Source: Asanoa siamensis (GTDB lineage: Bacteria > Actinomycetota > Actinomycetes > Mycobacteriales > Micromonosporaceae). From it: 64,000 nucleotides of DNA. Both the position numbers and the translations under genes were made by a program. Under the pieces are notes generated by a model. That model was not told the DNA's origin. It made no database searches and saw only the letters and a program-made list of their open reading frames with translations. The stretch's first letter is position 1. The number at the start of each line of letters is the position of its first letter. Positions 51,990-60,302 of the stretch are shown here, piece by piece. The DNA is taken from the NCBI RefSeq assembly GCF_016862555.1, contig NZ_BONE01000027.1:1-64000 (forward strand), read 5' to 3'.

Positions 51990-52829
51990 ATGGGCATGCT
52001 GTGCGCGGTCAGTTTCAACCGTTACGGCCGCCTCTACTACCTTGATCCGGGCGGCCTGACCCCTGCGGTCGGCGACCGGGTCCTCGTGCCGACCGACGAC
52101 GGCACCGAGGTGGCGGAGTGCGTCTGGGCCGCGCAGTGGGTCGACGAGGAAACGTCAGGTTTTCCGAAGCTGGCCGGCATGGCCACCGACGCCGACCTCA
52201 AGCGCGACGAGACGCAGCGGCGACGCAAGGCCGAGGCCAAGGCGGCGGCCAAGAAGCTGATCCGCGAGCACGCGCTGCCGATGAAGGTGGTCGCGGTCGA
52301 TCACGTGCTCGACGCGTCCGGCGCGAGCGCCCGCACCACGATCTACTTCACGGCGCCGCACCGGGTCGACTTCCGCTCACTCGTGCGGGACCTCGGCGCG
52401 ACCCTGCACTGCCGGGTCGAGTTGCGGCAACTCTCGGCCCGTGACTCCGCGCGGGTGCAGGGCGGCATCGGCTCGTGCGGGCGTGACCTGTGCTGCGCCA
52501 CGTTCCTCACCGACTTCGAGCCGGTCACGATCCGGATGGCCAAGGACCAGGACCTGCCGCTCAACCCGCTGCGCATCTCGGGCGCCTGCGGGCGGCTGAT
52601 GTGCTGCCTGAAGTACGAGCACCCGCTCTACCAGAGCTTCCAGGCCAGCGCGCCCGCGGTGGGCGCCCGGGTCAGCACCCCGGAGGGTGACGGCCGGGTG
52701 GTCGCACACAGCGTGCCGCGCGACTCGGTCGTGGTCCGGCTCGACGCCGACGGCTCCCGCTGCTCGTGCAGCCGGGCCAGCGTCTGCGGCCCGCGCAAGG
52801 CCCACGACGCGCAGTACAACAGCAACTGA
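51990..52829 (+). CDS. PSP1/RicT (YaaT)-family protein
   Basis: A 279-residue PSP1-domain protein. Three cysteine groups are conserved: GGIGSCGRDLCCATF, ISGACGRLMCCLKYEH, and a C-terminal CSCSRASVC. In Bacillus, RicT forms an Fe-S complex with RicA and RicF that affects RNA processing and sporulation; the actinobacterial role is unknown. ATG 51990 is chosen as the conserved MxGMLCAVSF start. The stop is one base from the convergent gene's stop. Confidence 0.88.
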   Translation: MGMLCAVSFNRYGRLYYLDPGGLTPAVGDRVLVPTDDGTEVAECVWAAQWVDEETSGFPKLAGMATDADLKRDETQRRRKAEAKAAAKKLIREHALPMKVVAVDHVLDASGASARTTIYFTAPHRVDFRSLVRDLGATLHCRVELRQLSARDSARVQGGIGSCGRDLCCATFLTDFEPVTIRMAKDQDLPLNPLRISGACGRLMCCLKYEHPLYQSFQASAPAVGARVSTPEGDGRVVAHSVPRDSVVVRLDADGSRCSCSRASVCGPRKAHDAQYNSN

Positions 52830-52830
52830 C

Positions 52831-54585
52831 CTACCGGAGCACGAACGGTTGGTCGGCCGCGCGGACCGTCAGCGACTGCGCCGGCTCCAACCAGGGACGG
52901 TCGCCGGGGGCCGCCGGGTTCGGGCGCCATTCGCGGCAGATGCGGTCGATCGCCACCGGGTAGACCGTCAGTGCGCCGTCGGCCGCGACGTGCAGGCGCA
53001 GGAAGCTCTTGACGTCGTCGATGCCCTGGCCCGCGTACAACTCGTTGACGTTGACCCCGAACCGGCAGGCGATCAGCAGGTAGAGCGCGACCACCTGGGA
53101 GCCGACCAGGCCGGCCAGCGGCCCGTAGAGGGCGATCGCGATCAGCAGCGAGAACGGCCACGGCCAGTCCGGGAACGGGGTCATCAGCCACAGCCAGGTG
53201 CCGAGCACGGCCAGCGCCACCTGGGCCAGCCCGTGTCCGCCGCCGAGGATGATGTGCCGCCAGGAGCGGCCGCCGGTCGCGGTCGGCGGCTTCGCGAAGA
53301 ACGCGGCCCCGAGCAGGGTGACCACCAGGATCGCGACCAGCGGGATGCTGAAGAGCCGCAGCCCCGTCTCGTCGCGCTGCTGGGTGGCGATGCCGGCCAT
53401 GGCCAGCATCAGCATCGTCTGCAGGCCGCCGATCAGCGTGGTGAAGCCGGCGTTGCGGGTGGGCAGCCGGCCGAAGATGCCCCAGCCGAGGCGGCGCGAC
53501 GTCGCCGCGTCGGGGTAGGTGGCCGCCAGCGCGTACGGCCGCGACTGGCTGGACTTGCGGGCCAGCGTGTCCGGCGGCGGCACCGGGATCTCGGTGGGTA
53601 GCTGGTGGGTCGGGTAGAGATAGGCGCCCCCGCCGCCGCAGGTGACCAACTCGCGGTCGGCGCCGCTGTAACGGGCGTAGTGGTGCAGGTCGCCGGAGAG
53701 CATCAGCCGGACCCGCGCCCCGGTCGGCGCGATGATCGTGCGGATGAAGTAGTCGACCGCGTCGTACGCCTCGGGGCTCTTCTCGATCGCCGCCTTGACC
53801 CACGACGGCTCGGGCACCGCGAGGATGATCTTGGCGTCCGGGCCGAACTGGCGGGCCGCGGCCTCGAAGTAGTTGAGCTGCGGGTCGTCGACGTACGCGC
53901 CGAACTGCTCGTCGAGCGCCAGCAGCCACCAGTCGGCCGGCAGGCGGACGGCGAAGTAGGAGCGGGACTGCTTGGTGCGCCAGCCGCCCAGCGAGGCGTC
54001 ACGCTGCCGGGCGAAGAGGCGCAGGAACGCGGTCAGGCCGTCGTACCAGTCGTGGTTGCCGGGCACCGCGTAGAGCGTCGGCTGCGGCGCTCCGTCGGGC
54101 GGGCAGGGCAGCGCGGCCGTGTAGGGGCCCTTGCAGCGGTCCTCGTAGGCGGGCGCGCTCGCGGTCGGATAGACCTGGTCGCCGCCCATCACCAGCACCT
54201 GGCCGCGGGGCAGCGTCCGGCCGTCGATCTCGATCTCGGGCTGCGCGAGCAGGTAGGCGACCGAGTAGGTCGAGTTGAAGCCGTCACCGAGGTCGGCGAC
54301 ATAGTCGAGCCACAGCTCGCCGTCGGTGCCGGGCTCCTCGTGCACGTCGCCGGACAGGGCGTTCTGCAGCTCGCGCTTGTCGAGGTAGGCACCGAACAGG
54401 ATGGCCAGCAGCGTGCGTACGCCGGTGCTCAGCAACAGCAACGGCCCGAGCCACGGGACCGCCGGGCGGGGCTTGAAGCCGAGCTCGATCGGATCCATGC
54501 TCCGCGGTCGGGGCCGCCGGGTGGGCATGGCCTCGGTCTGCGGGAGGCGCTGGACGGGGGGCGAAACGGTGGCATCATCCGTCAC
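52831..54585 (-). CDS. Membrane metallophosphoesterase
   Basis: A 584-residue protein. The calcineurin-like phosphoesterase motifs are YVADLGDGFNST, VMGGDQVYP, PGNHDWYD and LMLSGDLHHYAR. They are followed by four or more hydrophobic helices (GLQTMLMLAMAGIA, SIPLVAILVVTLLGAAFFA, AQVALAVLGTWLWL, LLIAIALYGPLAGLVG). A first helix lies near residue 45. The enzymatic domain therefore sits before a membrane module. The substrate is unknown. Confidence 0.85.
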   Translation of the reverse strand: MTDDATVSPPVQRLPQTEAMPTRRPRPRSMDPIELGFKPRPAVPWLGPLLLLSTGVRTLLAILFGAYLDKRELQNALSGDVHEEPGTDGELWLDYVADLGDGFNSTYSVAYLLAQPEIEIDGRTLPRGQVLVMGGDQVYPTASAPAYEDRCKGPYTAALPCPPDGAPQPTLYAVPGNHDWYDGLTAFLRLFARQRDASLGGWRTKQSRSYFAVRLPADWWLLALDEQFGAYVDDPQLNYFEAAARQFGPDAKIILAVPEPSWVKAAIEKSPEAYDAVDYFIRTIIAPTGARVRLMLSGDLHHYARYSGADRELVTCGGGGAYLYPTHQLPTEIPVPPPDTLARKSSQSRPYALAATYPDAATSRRLGWGIFGRLPTRNAGFTTLIGGLQTMLMLAMAGIATQQRDETGLRLFSIPLVAILVVTLLGAAFFAKPPTATGGRSWRHIILGGGHGLAQVALAVLGTWLWLMTPFPDWPWPFSLLIAIALYGPLAGLVGSQVVALYLLIACRFGVNVNELYAGQGIDDVKSFLRLHVAADGALTVYPVAIDRICREWRPNPAAPGDRPWLEPAQSLTVRAADQPFVLR

Positions 54586-54649
54586 GTGCGGAGCCTAGCG
54601 GCGCCGGACAGGCGCGGCACACCCGTCGATCGGGAGTACGACCGGTGGC

Positions 54650-54676
54650 GTGACACCGACAACGGTGCCGTATGCT
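54650..54676 (+). promoter_or_regulatory. Putative tRNA promoter
   Basis: GTGACA and TATGCT are separated by 15 bp and end 21 bp before the tRNA. They are a reasonable but imperfect -35/-10 pair. Confidence 0.45.
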
Positions 54677-54697
54677 TGGCGGGCCGCACGCCGGCAC

Positions 54698-54771
54698 GCC
54701 GCCTTAGCTCAGTCGGTCAGAGCGACGCACTCGTAATGCGTAGGTCGACGGTTCGATTCCGTCAGGCGGCT
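54698..54771 (+). tRNA. tRNA-Thr (CGT)
   Basis: A complete cloverleaf: 7-bp acceptor stem (GCCGCCT/AGGCGGC), GCTC/GAGC D stem, anticodon stem ACGCA/TGCGT with loop CTCGTAA (anticodon CGT, reads ACG), and T stem GACGG/CCGTC with TTCGATT. CCA is not encoded. An integrase gene begins its 3' end 158 bp downstream, so the 3' half of this tRNA is the likely attachment site. Confidence 0.97.
54735..54771 (+). other. Probable element attachment site (attL) in the tRNA 3' half
   Basis: Inferred from the position of the tyrosine integrase beside the tRNA. The matching direct repeat would be at the far end of the element, outside this window, so the exact core cannot be read. Confidence 0.5.
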
Positions 54772-54777
54772 CACGAA

Positions 54778-54813
54778 AAGGCCCTGACCAGCAGCGATGC
54801 CAGTCAGGGCCTT
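54778..54813. terminator. Terminator between tRNA-Thr and the integrase gene
   Basis: A perfect 11-bp stem (AAGGCCCTGAC/GTCAGGGCCTT) with a 14-base loop. It is placed to end tRNA transcription and that of the convergent integrase operon. Confidence 0.75.
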
Positions 54814-54929
54814 ATGTTTATCTATATGGTTCTGAGTCGCCCCCTGGAAACCCCCCGAAAACGCCTGGCGGCGATCAGATTCGGGATCGCCCATCGGATT
54901 GGGGTGCCGCGGATTAGTGGCCTGACCAC

Positions 54930-56147
54930 CTAGGCCGCTCGCCGTCTCCCGCGGTCTCGGCGGTCTAGGGCGTCAGTCGGCCGGTCCGCGCCGAGTCGCT
55001 CAAGTATCTGCGAGCTGTCCGGTGCGAGAGCGGGTTTGACGATGTAGTGCTTCTTGGTGATCTCCTTGCTTGCATGCCCGAGCTGGGCGGCGGCGCTGTC
55101 GGCGTCGGCCTCACTGTCGATAAGGGTGGCGACGGTCTTGCGGAAAGTGTGTGGCGTTACCCATTCGAGACCTGTGTCAGTGCGCGCCTGACGCCACTGC
55201 CGGCGGACGTTCTGTGGCGACAGCCACGTGCCACGTCGCGATGCGAAGATGGCGTCATTGAGGTTGCTGGCGGCGGTGACCTTGCGCGCCATGAGCATCG
55301 CCACGGCAAACTGGGGCAGAAAAATGGTCCGGAAGCCGGCGTCGGACTTGGTCCAGTCCTGGCGAAAGAAGCCCTTGCTTTTGAGGTAGACGATTGTGCC
55401 GCTGATAGTGAGGGTCGGGCGTTGGGCGGCGAGATCTATGTCCTGCCACCGCACGGCCAGAACCTCACCGATGCGGGCGCCGGTGGCGAGCAGCAGATCG
55501 ATGATGTCAGCTAGGTCGCCGGTTGGCCGGGGCCCGGACTTCCCTAGCGTGGGTTGCTGCCAGTTCCGGATGGCGGAGCGGACGCTTTCGAGTTGCTCGT
55601 GTTTGAGGGCTACCACATTTTTGCGCGGGTTAGGTAGCCGGCTGGTCTCGCGCACTGGGTTGGTCGTCAACGCGCCACGGCGTACTGCCAGAGCGAACAT
55701 CTGACCAAGGACGACCTTGGCTCCCCTGGCTGCTGATGGACGGTCAACGGCGACTTTGCGGAGGAACTTATCGATACGCCCTGCGCCGGCCTCGCGAATG
55801 CGGAGCAGGCCGAGCGCAGGGACGATCGATACGCGCACGCTGATTTCGTACCGGCTGATGGTTTGTGGCGACACCCGCTCCTCCGCCACGATCTCGGCCA
55901 GCCAGATCGTGGCGAGTGTGCTGACGTGTGTCTCCCTGGTGATCTCGTCGTCGTTAGGGGTTACCCGGTCTCGTAGTTTGATCTTGAGCGCGCGGATGGC
56001 GGCTGGGCCCGTGGTATCTGTGGCCTCGACGTCGCGCGTTTTGCCATCGTGGTCGCGGTATCGGGCTCGGGCGCAGTGCCGGTTGGGTCCGAGTTGCTTG
56101 GTGCGGATGTTGCCCCAGGTGCCGATCGGGAGCGGTGGTCGGGCCAT
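54930..56147 (-). CDS. int: Tyrosine site-specific integrase
   Basis: A 405-residue phage-type recombinase with an N-terminal AP2-like arm-binding region, a SAM-like core-binding domain (residues about 75-160) and a catalytic domain. Catalytic residues are visible: Arg in LLATGARIGEVLAVRW, His-x-x-Arg in TPHTFRKTVATL, and His plus Tyr in LGHASKEITKKHYI. It would insert and, with Xis, excise the element at tRNA-Thr. It is the last gene of the minus-strand set, three bases after xis. Confidence 0.95.
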   Translation of the reverse strand: MARPPLPIGTWGNIRTKQLGPNRHCARARYRDHDGKTRDVEATDTTGPAAIRALKIKLRDRVTPNDDEITRETHVSTLATIWLAEIVAEERVSPQTISRYEISVRVSIVPALGLLRIREAGAGRIDKFLRKVAVDRPSAARGAKVVLGQMFALAVRRGALTTNPVRETSRLPNPRKNVVALKHEQLESVRSAIRNWQQPTLGKSGPRPTGDLADIIDLLLATGARIGEVLAVRWQDIDLAAQRPTLTISGTIVYLKSKGFFRQDWTKSDAGFRTIFLPQFAVAMLMARKVTAASNLNDAIFASRRGTWLSPQNVRRQWRQARTDTGLEWVTPHTFRKTVATLIDSEADADSAAAQLGHASKEITKKHYIVKPALAPDSSQILERLGADRPTDALDRRDRGRRRAA

Positions 56148-56150
56148 GGT

Positions 56151-56363
56151 TCAGCGCTCCGGGTCGGTCTGGGTGTCGAGCCAGTGTTCGACCTCGCTGC
56201 GCCGGTAGCGCAGGGTGTTGCCGACTCGGATGGCGCGGGGTCCTTTGCCTCGGCTGTGCCAGGCGTAGAGGGTGTTCTTCGGCTTGCCGAGCCAGGCTGC
56301 GACATCATCGATGGTCAGGAGCGGGTCGGGCCGCCATTCTGCGGCGGTGGTCGGCGTGGTCAT
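56151..56363 (-). CDS. xis: Excisionase-type MerR/AlpA-like HTH protein
   Basis: A 70-residue protein with LLTIDDVAAWLGKPKNTLYA, a winged HTH_17 domain typical of small excisionases, then RVGNTLRYRRSEVEHWLD. ATG 56363 overlaps the stop of the preceding small ORF as ATGA. It directs recombination toward excision and may also regulate. Confidence 0.85.
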   Translation of the reverse strand: MTTPTTAAEWRPDPLLTIDDVAAWLGKPKNTLYAWHSRGKGPRAIRVGNTLRYRRSEVEHWLDTQTDPER

Positions 56364-56803
56364 CGCTGGCCTGCCGCATCGGACGGGCCTGCCTGCGGGG
56401 TTGCGTCGGGGTCGGCAAACGGCCGGTTGTCGTTCGTCCCGGACCCCGGCGTGGGGCGTAGGTAGGGCGGGCACGGATCGGGTGTCCTTTCAGCGTCCCG
56501 GCCCGGGTGGGCCGGGTGTCCGGTGGCGCTACCGCCCGCGTTCGCGCGGGGCGCCGGTTGTGGACGTCGATCCATGCGTAAGGGGGTGGAGTGATCAAGC
56601 CGGCTGGGGGGCGCGACGCCGCGCCGTCGGGGCTGAGGGACGCAGTCGGCGAGAACCCGGATGGACCCGTCGATCAGCTCGTCGTGCCCGGGGCAGGTGA
56701 GGTTCTGGGTACCACATGCCTTTTCTCGGCCCGCGTCGCGTGTTTCAGCCGGGACTCGGATGGGCGGTGTTGTGCACCTGATCTTTCCGGCCGGCCTAGG
56801 CAT
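56360..56803 (-). CDS. Hypothetical coupled ORF between methyltransferase and xis
   Basis: A 147-codon frame whose ATG lies inside the end of the methyltransferase gene (overlap 8 bp) and whose stop overlaps the xis ATG. That exact fit argues for a real gene. The N-terminal 60 residues contain three cysteines (RCTTPP, CGTQNLTCPGHD) and a possible zinc-knuckle. The rest is Pro/Arg/Ala-rich and disordered. Composition is poor evidence for coding, so confidence is moderate. Confidence 0.5.
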   Translation of the reverse strand: MPRPAGKIRCTTPPIRVPAETRDAGREKACGTQNLTCPGHDELIDGSIRVLADCVPQPRRRGVAPPSRLDHSTPLRMDRRPQPAPRANAGGSATGHPAHPGRDAERTPDPCPPYLRPTPGSGTNDNRPFADPDATPQAGPSDAAGQR

Positions 56804-57866
56804 GTGCGGCCGTGCCGGGCTCGGGCCGGTTGAGGTGACCGTGCAGTCGATGTTCGGCGATCCTTGCGTACTTCGCGCTCAAGTCGATGCCGATGTACTG
56901 GCGTCCGAGTTGGAGTGCGGCGATCCCGGTGGTGGCGGCGCCGCTGAACGGGTCGAGGACGGTGCCGCCTGGGCGGCATCCGGACGCGATGCACCGCAAC
57001 GGGATCTCGATCGGGTAGGCGGCGAAGTGCGCCTCGCGAAGCGGTCGGGTCGGGAACGCCCAGACGTCGCCGGGGTTTTTGCCCGGCGTTCTGCTCGGGT
57101 CGTGACCTCGTGTGCTGCCGGTTGCGGAACGGCGACGCCGGTCGTGGGGATATTTGACCGGGATGCGGATGGCGTCGAGGTCGAAGAAGTAGCGCTGGCC
57201 GCGGGTGAAGAGGAAGACCATCTCGTACGTGGTGGTAAGGCGATCCCGGACGGGCGAGGGCTGTGCGTTGGTCTTCGCCCAGACCGCCGCATTCCTCAAG
57301 ATCCAGCCTTGGGTTTGGAGGGCGAGAGCGACGCGCCAGGGGATGCCAACGAGGTTCTTCGCCGTGAGGCCAGAGACGGCGCCAGGTGACCACTGCCGCC
57401 GCTGGTAGCTGCCCCGGATGATGCTGTTCGGGCCGTGCGGCCGGGCGTTGCGGCCGCCGGTGCCGGCGTAGGAGTCGCCGAGGTTGAGCCACAGCGTGCC
57501 CTGCGGGTGCAGAACGCGGCGGGCCTGGTCGAACACCCCCACGAGGTGGTCGACGTACTCGCTGACGGTCGCCTCCTGGCCGTATTGACCGTCGACCCAC
57601 GTCGCTCCGCAGGCCGGGCACGAGCGCGGCTGAGCCGCCGTCGTCGGATCCGAAGCGGCCGTGTGACCGCAGCCGCTGCGACCACCGCACCACTGCCCGG
57701 TGTCGTAGGAGCGCAGCCCCCAGTACGGCGGAGACGTCACGATGCAGTCCACGGACGCGTCCGACATGTTGGCGAGTACGTCTCGAGCGTCGCCGGTGTA
57801 GAGCGTGACTGGCCCTGACGACCAAGTCGAATGGGCGTCTGGGACCTTCGGCTGACGGCCGGTCAT
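56796..57866 (-). CDS. Site-specific DNA methyltransferase (beta-type order) with zinc ribbon
   Basis: A 356-residue N4-cytosine/N6-adenine methyltransferase. Catalytic motif IV TSPPYWG is at residues 44-50, followed by a Cys-rich ribbon (WCGGRSGCGH and SCPACGATW). Motif I DPFSGAATTGIAAL lies near the C-terminus. The order IV before I is that of class beta. It is common in phage and mobile elements. No restriction nuclease is near, so it is probably an orphan that protects or marks the element. ATG 57866 overlaps the preceding stop. Confidence 0.92.
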   Translation of the reverse strand: MTGRQPKVPDAHSTWSSGPVTLYTGDARDVLANMSDASVDCIVTSPPYWGLRSYDTGQWCGGRSGCGHTAASDPTTAAQPRSCPACGATWVDGQYGQEATVSEYVDHLVGVFDQARRVLHPQGTLWLNLGDSYAGTGGRNARPHGPNSIIRGSYQRRQWSPGAVSGLTAKNLVGIPWRVALALQTQGWILRNAAVWAKTNAQPSPVRDRLTTTYEMVFLFTRGQRYFFDLDAIRIPVKYPHDRRRRSATGSTRGHDPSRTPGKNPGDVWAFPTRPLREAHFAAYPIEIPLRCIASGCRPGGTVLDPFSGAATTGIAALQLGRQYIGIDLSAKYARIAEHRLHGHLNRPEPGTAAHA

Positions 57867-58888
57867 GCCACACCTCTAGCGGCGGGCCCACCGGATGAGA
57901 CCTCGACCAGCGGTGGGAGTGTCGGGAGCTGATCTTCGTGAGGACTTCGCACCGTCGCACGTGGACGCTCGGGTTCACCGAAACTCGCGGCGAACTTCGG
58001 TGCCCGGAGGATCACCGCGTCTTCGTGCTGTACGAGCCATTGCGGGTCGCCGGCGGCGATGGCTTCGCCGACGTTCTTCTGCTGGAAGAAGGAGGCGCGT
58101 CGTATCGCCTGGCCGTTGTGGACGGCGCAGATGAGCGCGATGCAGTTCTCGACGAGGTGGAAACCGGCGTGGATGCCGGCGGCCTCAGCCATGCCGGGGA
58201 TGTCGATGAGTTCGCCGTCGCGGCGGTACGGGCGCGCGGTGATGAGGAGGTGCCCGCCGGGCCGCAGCAGGCCCATGGAGGCGGTGAGGATTTCGGTGAA
58301 GCCGGCCGCGAGCTCGCCGTGGCTGCGGTGGGCGAGGTTGTCGGGATCGCGGCCGTAGCTGTCGTGGATCCTGTGAACTTTGCCCTTCGTGCGGCCGGGG
58401 GTGACGGAACGGCCGTGCACTGAGGCGCCGTAGGGGGGCGAGGTGATGATGAGGGCGGCTTGCCCTTGGACGTTGTCGGGCAGGACGGGCAGGACCCGGC
58501 GGGCGTCTCCGGCGTAGATGTTGCCGCGCCCGGTGGCGCCGTGACGTTCGGCGAGGCGGATGTTCGCGGCGGCGAGGTCAGCCCACCGGGGCTCGTATTC
58601 GATGCCGATGCCGTGTCGGCCGAGGTGCATGGCCTCGACCACGGTGGTGCCGATGCCGGCCATCGGGTCCAGCACGATGTCGCCGGGTGAGGTGTAGGTG
58701 TGGATGGCGTAGCGACTGATCGTTGGCAGCATTTTGCCGGGGTGCTTGATGGCGTCCGGCATATAGCGGCCGGTGCGCAGTTGCCGGGAGGGCGTCTGTC
58801 CGGTCAGCCAGACCGAGCCGGGTGGAAGGTTCCCGGACGAGTCGTCGCTGTCGCTGGTGGCGGGCGTGGGCTGCTGGTGGTCAGCCAC
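57863..58888 (-). CDS. Second DNA methyltransferase (motif I first)
   Basis: A 341-residue methyltransferase. SAM-binding DPMAGIGTTVVEAM is at residues 74-87, followed by the catalytic TSPPYG at 149-154 and a TRD-like region after it. This order differs from its neighbour, so the two are not recent duplicates and probably recognise different sites. GTG 58888 has AAGGAGG upstream and overlaps the previous gene's stop by 8 bp. An orphan methyltransferase by context. Confidence 0.9.
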   Translation of the reverse strand: MADHQQPTPATSDSDDSSGNLPPGSVWLTGQTPSRQLRTGRYMPDAIKHPGKMLPTISRYAIHTYTSPGDIVLDPMAGIGTTVVEAMHLGRHGIGIEYEPRWADLAAANIRLAERHGATGRGNIYAGDARRVLPVLPDNVQGQAALIITSPPYGASVHGRSVTPGRTKGKVHRIHDSYGRDPDNLAHRSHGELAAGFTEILTASMGLLRPGGHLLITARPYRRDGELIDIPGMAEAAGIHAGFHLVENCIALICAVHNGQAIRRASFFQQKNVGEAIAAGDPQWLVQHEDAVILRAPKFAASFGEPERPRATVRSPHEDQLPTLPPLVEVSSGGPAARGVA

Positions 58889-59597
58889 GGTTGGCCTCCT
58901 TGCTTGGCGTCGTGGTGACGGCGAAGGCGAGCAGGTCCCGGTGGGTGACTCTGTGCCGGCCGCCGGGCAGGCTCATCGGGTGTGACAGCTCGCGACTCGG
59001 GTCGGTGCGGGGCTCCTGGTCGGGCAGTGGGGCCAGCACGATCGGCAGGTGCTGGTGGTAGAGGAACCCGGCCGCGCGGGCGGCGGTGATGACCGTGCTG
59101 CGCTCACTGATGGAGCCCGCGGCCGGCGGCCGGACGGTGAGCGCCACGAGAAGGAACCCGCCAGGGCGCAGCGTCGGCCGCCACTGCTGGAACGCGGCGA
59201 CCAGGCCGTGCAGGTCGGCGCTGTCGAGTCCGGGTCGGGGCAGCGGGGCCAGCAGCAGCGCGGCACGGTGGGCGGGCGCGGGAATGCGCTGCGGGTTGCC
59301 GGCGATCTCGCCCGTGGCCCGGTCCAGGTAGCCGCAGGCGGCGGCGATAGCCGGGTGCGCGTCGAGGGCGAGCACGGTGTCGCCGGGGCGGGTGTAGCGG
59401 CCGATCAGTTGCGCGACGCCCAGCGCGGAGAGGCCCTGCCAGTCGGGCAAGTCCGGCGAGGCTATCGGCGGCAGGCTGGCGCCGCGCGGTCCGGGGAGGA
59501 ACAACCCGATGGGTACCCGCTGCGCGCGGGCGTCCGGGTCGGTGTGGTGCGAGTGCGGCATCGGCGTGTGGGCCGCGTCCGCTGAAAGCGCTGACAC
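58881..59597 (-). CDS. Methyltransferase-like protein lacking a catalytic motif
   Basis: A 238-residue protein first in the minus-strand set. The SAM-fold pattern is RPGDTVLALDAHPAIAAACG, and a beta-strand/turn LRPGGFLLVALT matches the strand after motif IV. The expected (D/N/S)PPY is replaced by LLLAPLPRPGLD, so base methylation is not expected. It may be a partner subunit or regulator. GTG 59597 is placed five bases after a -10 box, so the message is probably leaderless. N-terminal residues are His/Pro-rich. Confidence 0.7.
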   Translation of the reverse strand: MSALSADAAHTPMPHSHHTDPDARAQRVPIGLFLPGPRGASLPPIASPDLPDWQGLSALGVAQLIGRYTRPGDTVLALDAHPAIAAACGYLDRATGEIAGNPQRIPAPAHRAALLLAPLPRPGLDSADLHGLVAAFQQWRPTLRPGGFLLVALTVRPPAAGSISERSTVITAARAAGFLYHQHLPIVLAPLPDQEPRTDPSRELSHPMSLPGGRHRVTHRDLLAFAVTTTPSKEANRG

Positions 59598-59602
59598 TTA
59601 GG

Positions 59603-59631
59603 GATACAGATTTCGGGGCTGTTTTGGACAA
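59603..59631 (-). promoter_or_regulatory. Promoter of the methyltransferase operon (leaderless)
   Basis: On the minus strand TTGTCC (59631-59626), a 17-bp spacer, then TGTATC (59608-59603), then five bases to the GTG at 59597. The same architecture and conserved spacer CCCCGAA occur at 61153-61181 before the transfer genes. Confidence 0.7.
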
Positions 59632-59764
59632 CGCGAGATCGGCCAGCCGTCGCGTGCCCGTCGAGACCCCGCCCCTCGGCAGCGCCTTGAACAAGATCGT
59701 TGGAGGGTTGAACACCCTGGTCAGCGCGGTCGGGCGTGCCTCGGGAGGAGACGCTGCGCGTGCT

Positions 59765-59788
59765 GTGGCCCCGGCGAAGCGGGGCCAC
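59765..59788. other. Perfect hairpin inside the iteron array
   Basis: GTGGCCCC, an 8-base loop, GGGGCCAC. It lies in the 85-bp gap between the second and third iterons. Confidence 0.6.
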
Positions 59789-59961
59789 TCCCTTGAACAA
59801 GATCGCTATTCCGGCGGTGGGCCTTGAACAAGGTCACTTCAGAGCTTGAACAAGATCAGCGCGGTGGTTGAACAAGATCGCATGGCGGGCCGCGCCGCCT
59901 TGAACACGGGCCGCGCGGCCTTGAACAAGCCGCAGGAGGGTTGAACACGATCTCGGCTCAA

Positions 59962-60006
59962 GGTGTCCCGCTCGCGGCTGGTCGGTGCCAGTAGGCGCGG
60001 GACACC
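59962..60006. other. Second perfect hairpin inside the iteron array
   Basis: GGTGTCCCGC and GCGGGACACC arms (59962-59971, 59997-60006) with an inner CTGG/CCAG stem. It occupies the gap between the ninth forward iteron and the first reverse one. A candidate nick or origin hairpin. Confidence 0.6.
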
Positions 60007-60225
60007 ACATCGATGTTCAACCTCGCCGCAGGGTGGTGCCGGCTATCGCCTCGGCGGTGGAGGCGCTCGGCTTGAACACGCACGCCGCCGGGTTGAACAG
60101 CAACGCACGACGTGAGTCTCCGGAGGGTTGACCTCGGACGCGTCGACGTGGTTGGCAGGGCGCAGCGCCGAGGTTGTTCAACCCCCCGCTTGGCCGATCT
60201 TGTTCATGGTCTGTTCAACCGAGGT

Positions 60226-60248
60226 GGCGGGATGGATGACGTCCCGCC
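60226..60248. promoter_or_regulatory. Inverted repeat upstream of the sigma-like gene
   Basis: GGCGGGA, a 9-base spacer, TCCCGCC, 55 bp upstream of the start at 60303. It could be an operator. Confidence 0.35.
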
Positions 60249-60302
60249 GGACGGCCCCCGTCGGTCGCCGGCACTCCATCGCCCACCTTCGGGGGATTCC
60301 TC

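Larger units (their letters stand above)
59687..60218 (+). repeat. Iteron array: 15 copies of TTGAACA-type repeats
   Basis: Forward copies start at 59687, 59708, 59793, 59824, 59846, 59868, 59900, 59921, 59941, 60072 and 60093. Reverse copies are at 60014-60020, 60175-60181, 60201-60207 (one mismatch) and 60212-60218. Several extend to TTGAACAAGATC. Forward spacings are mostly 20-22 or 31-32 bp (also 85), that is whole helical turns. No ORF of quality occurs in 59598-60302. It looks like an iteron-type replication or transfer control site. Confidence 0.9.

Noticed and set aside
56796-59597. A complete restriction-modification system.
   Set aside because: No endonuclease gene or nuclease motif is visible beside the methyltransferases.
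59687-60218. The iteron array as a CRISPR array.
   Set aside because: Repeats are only 7-12 bp, occur in both orientations and have irregular short spacers; no cas gene is near.
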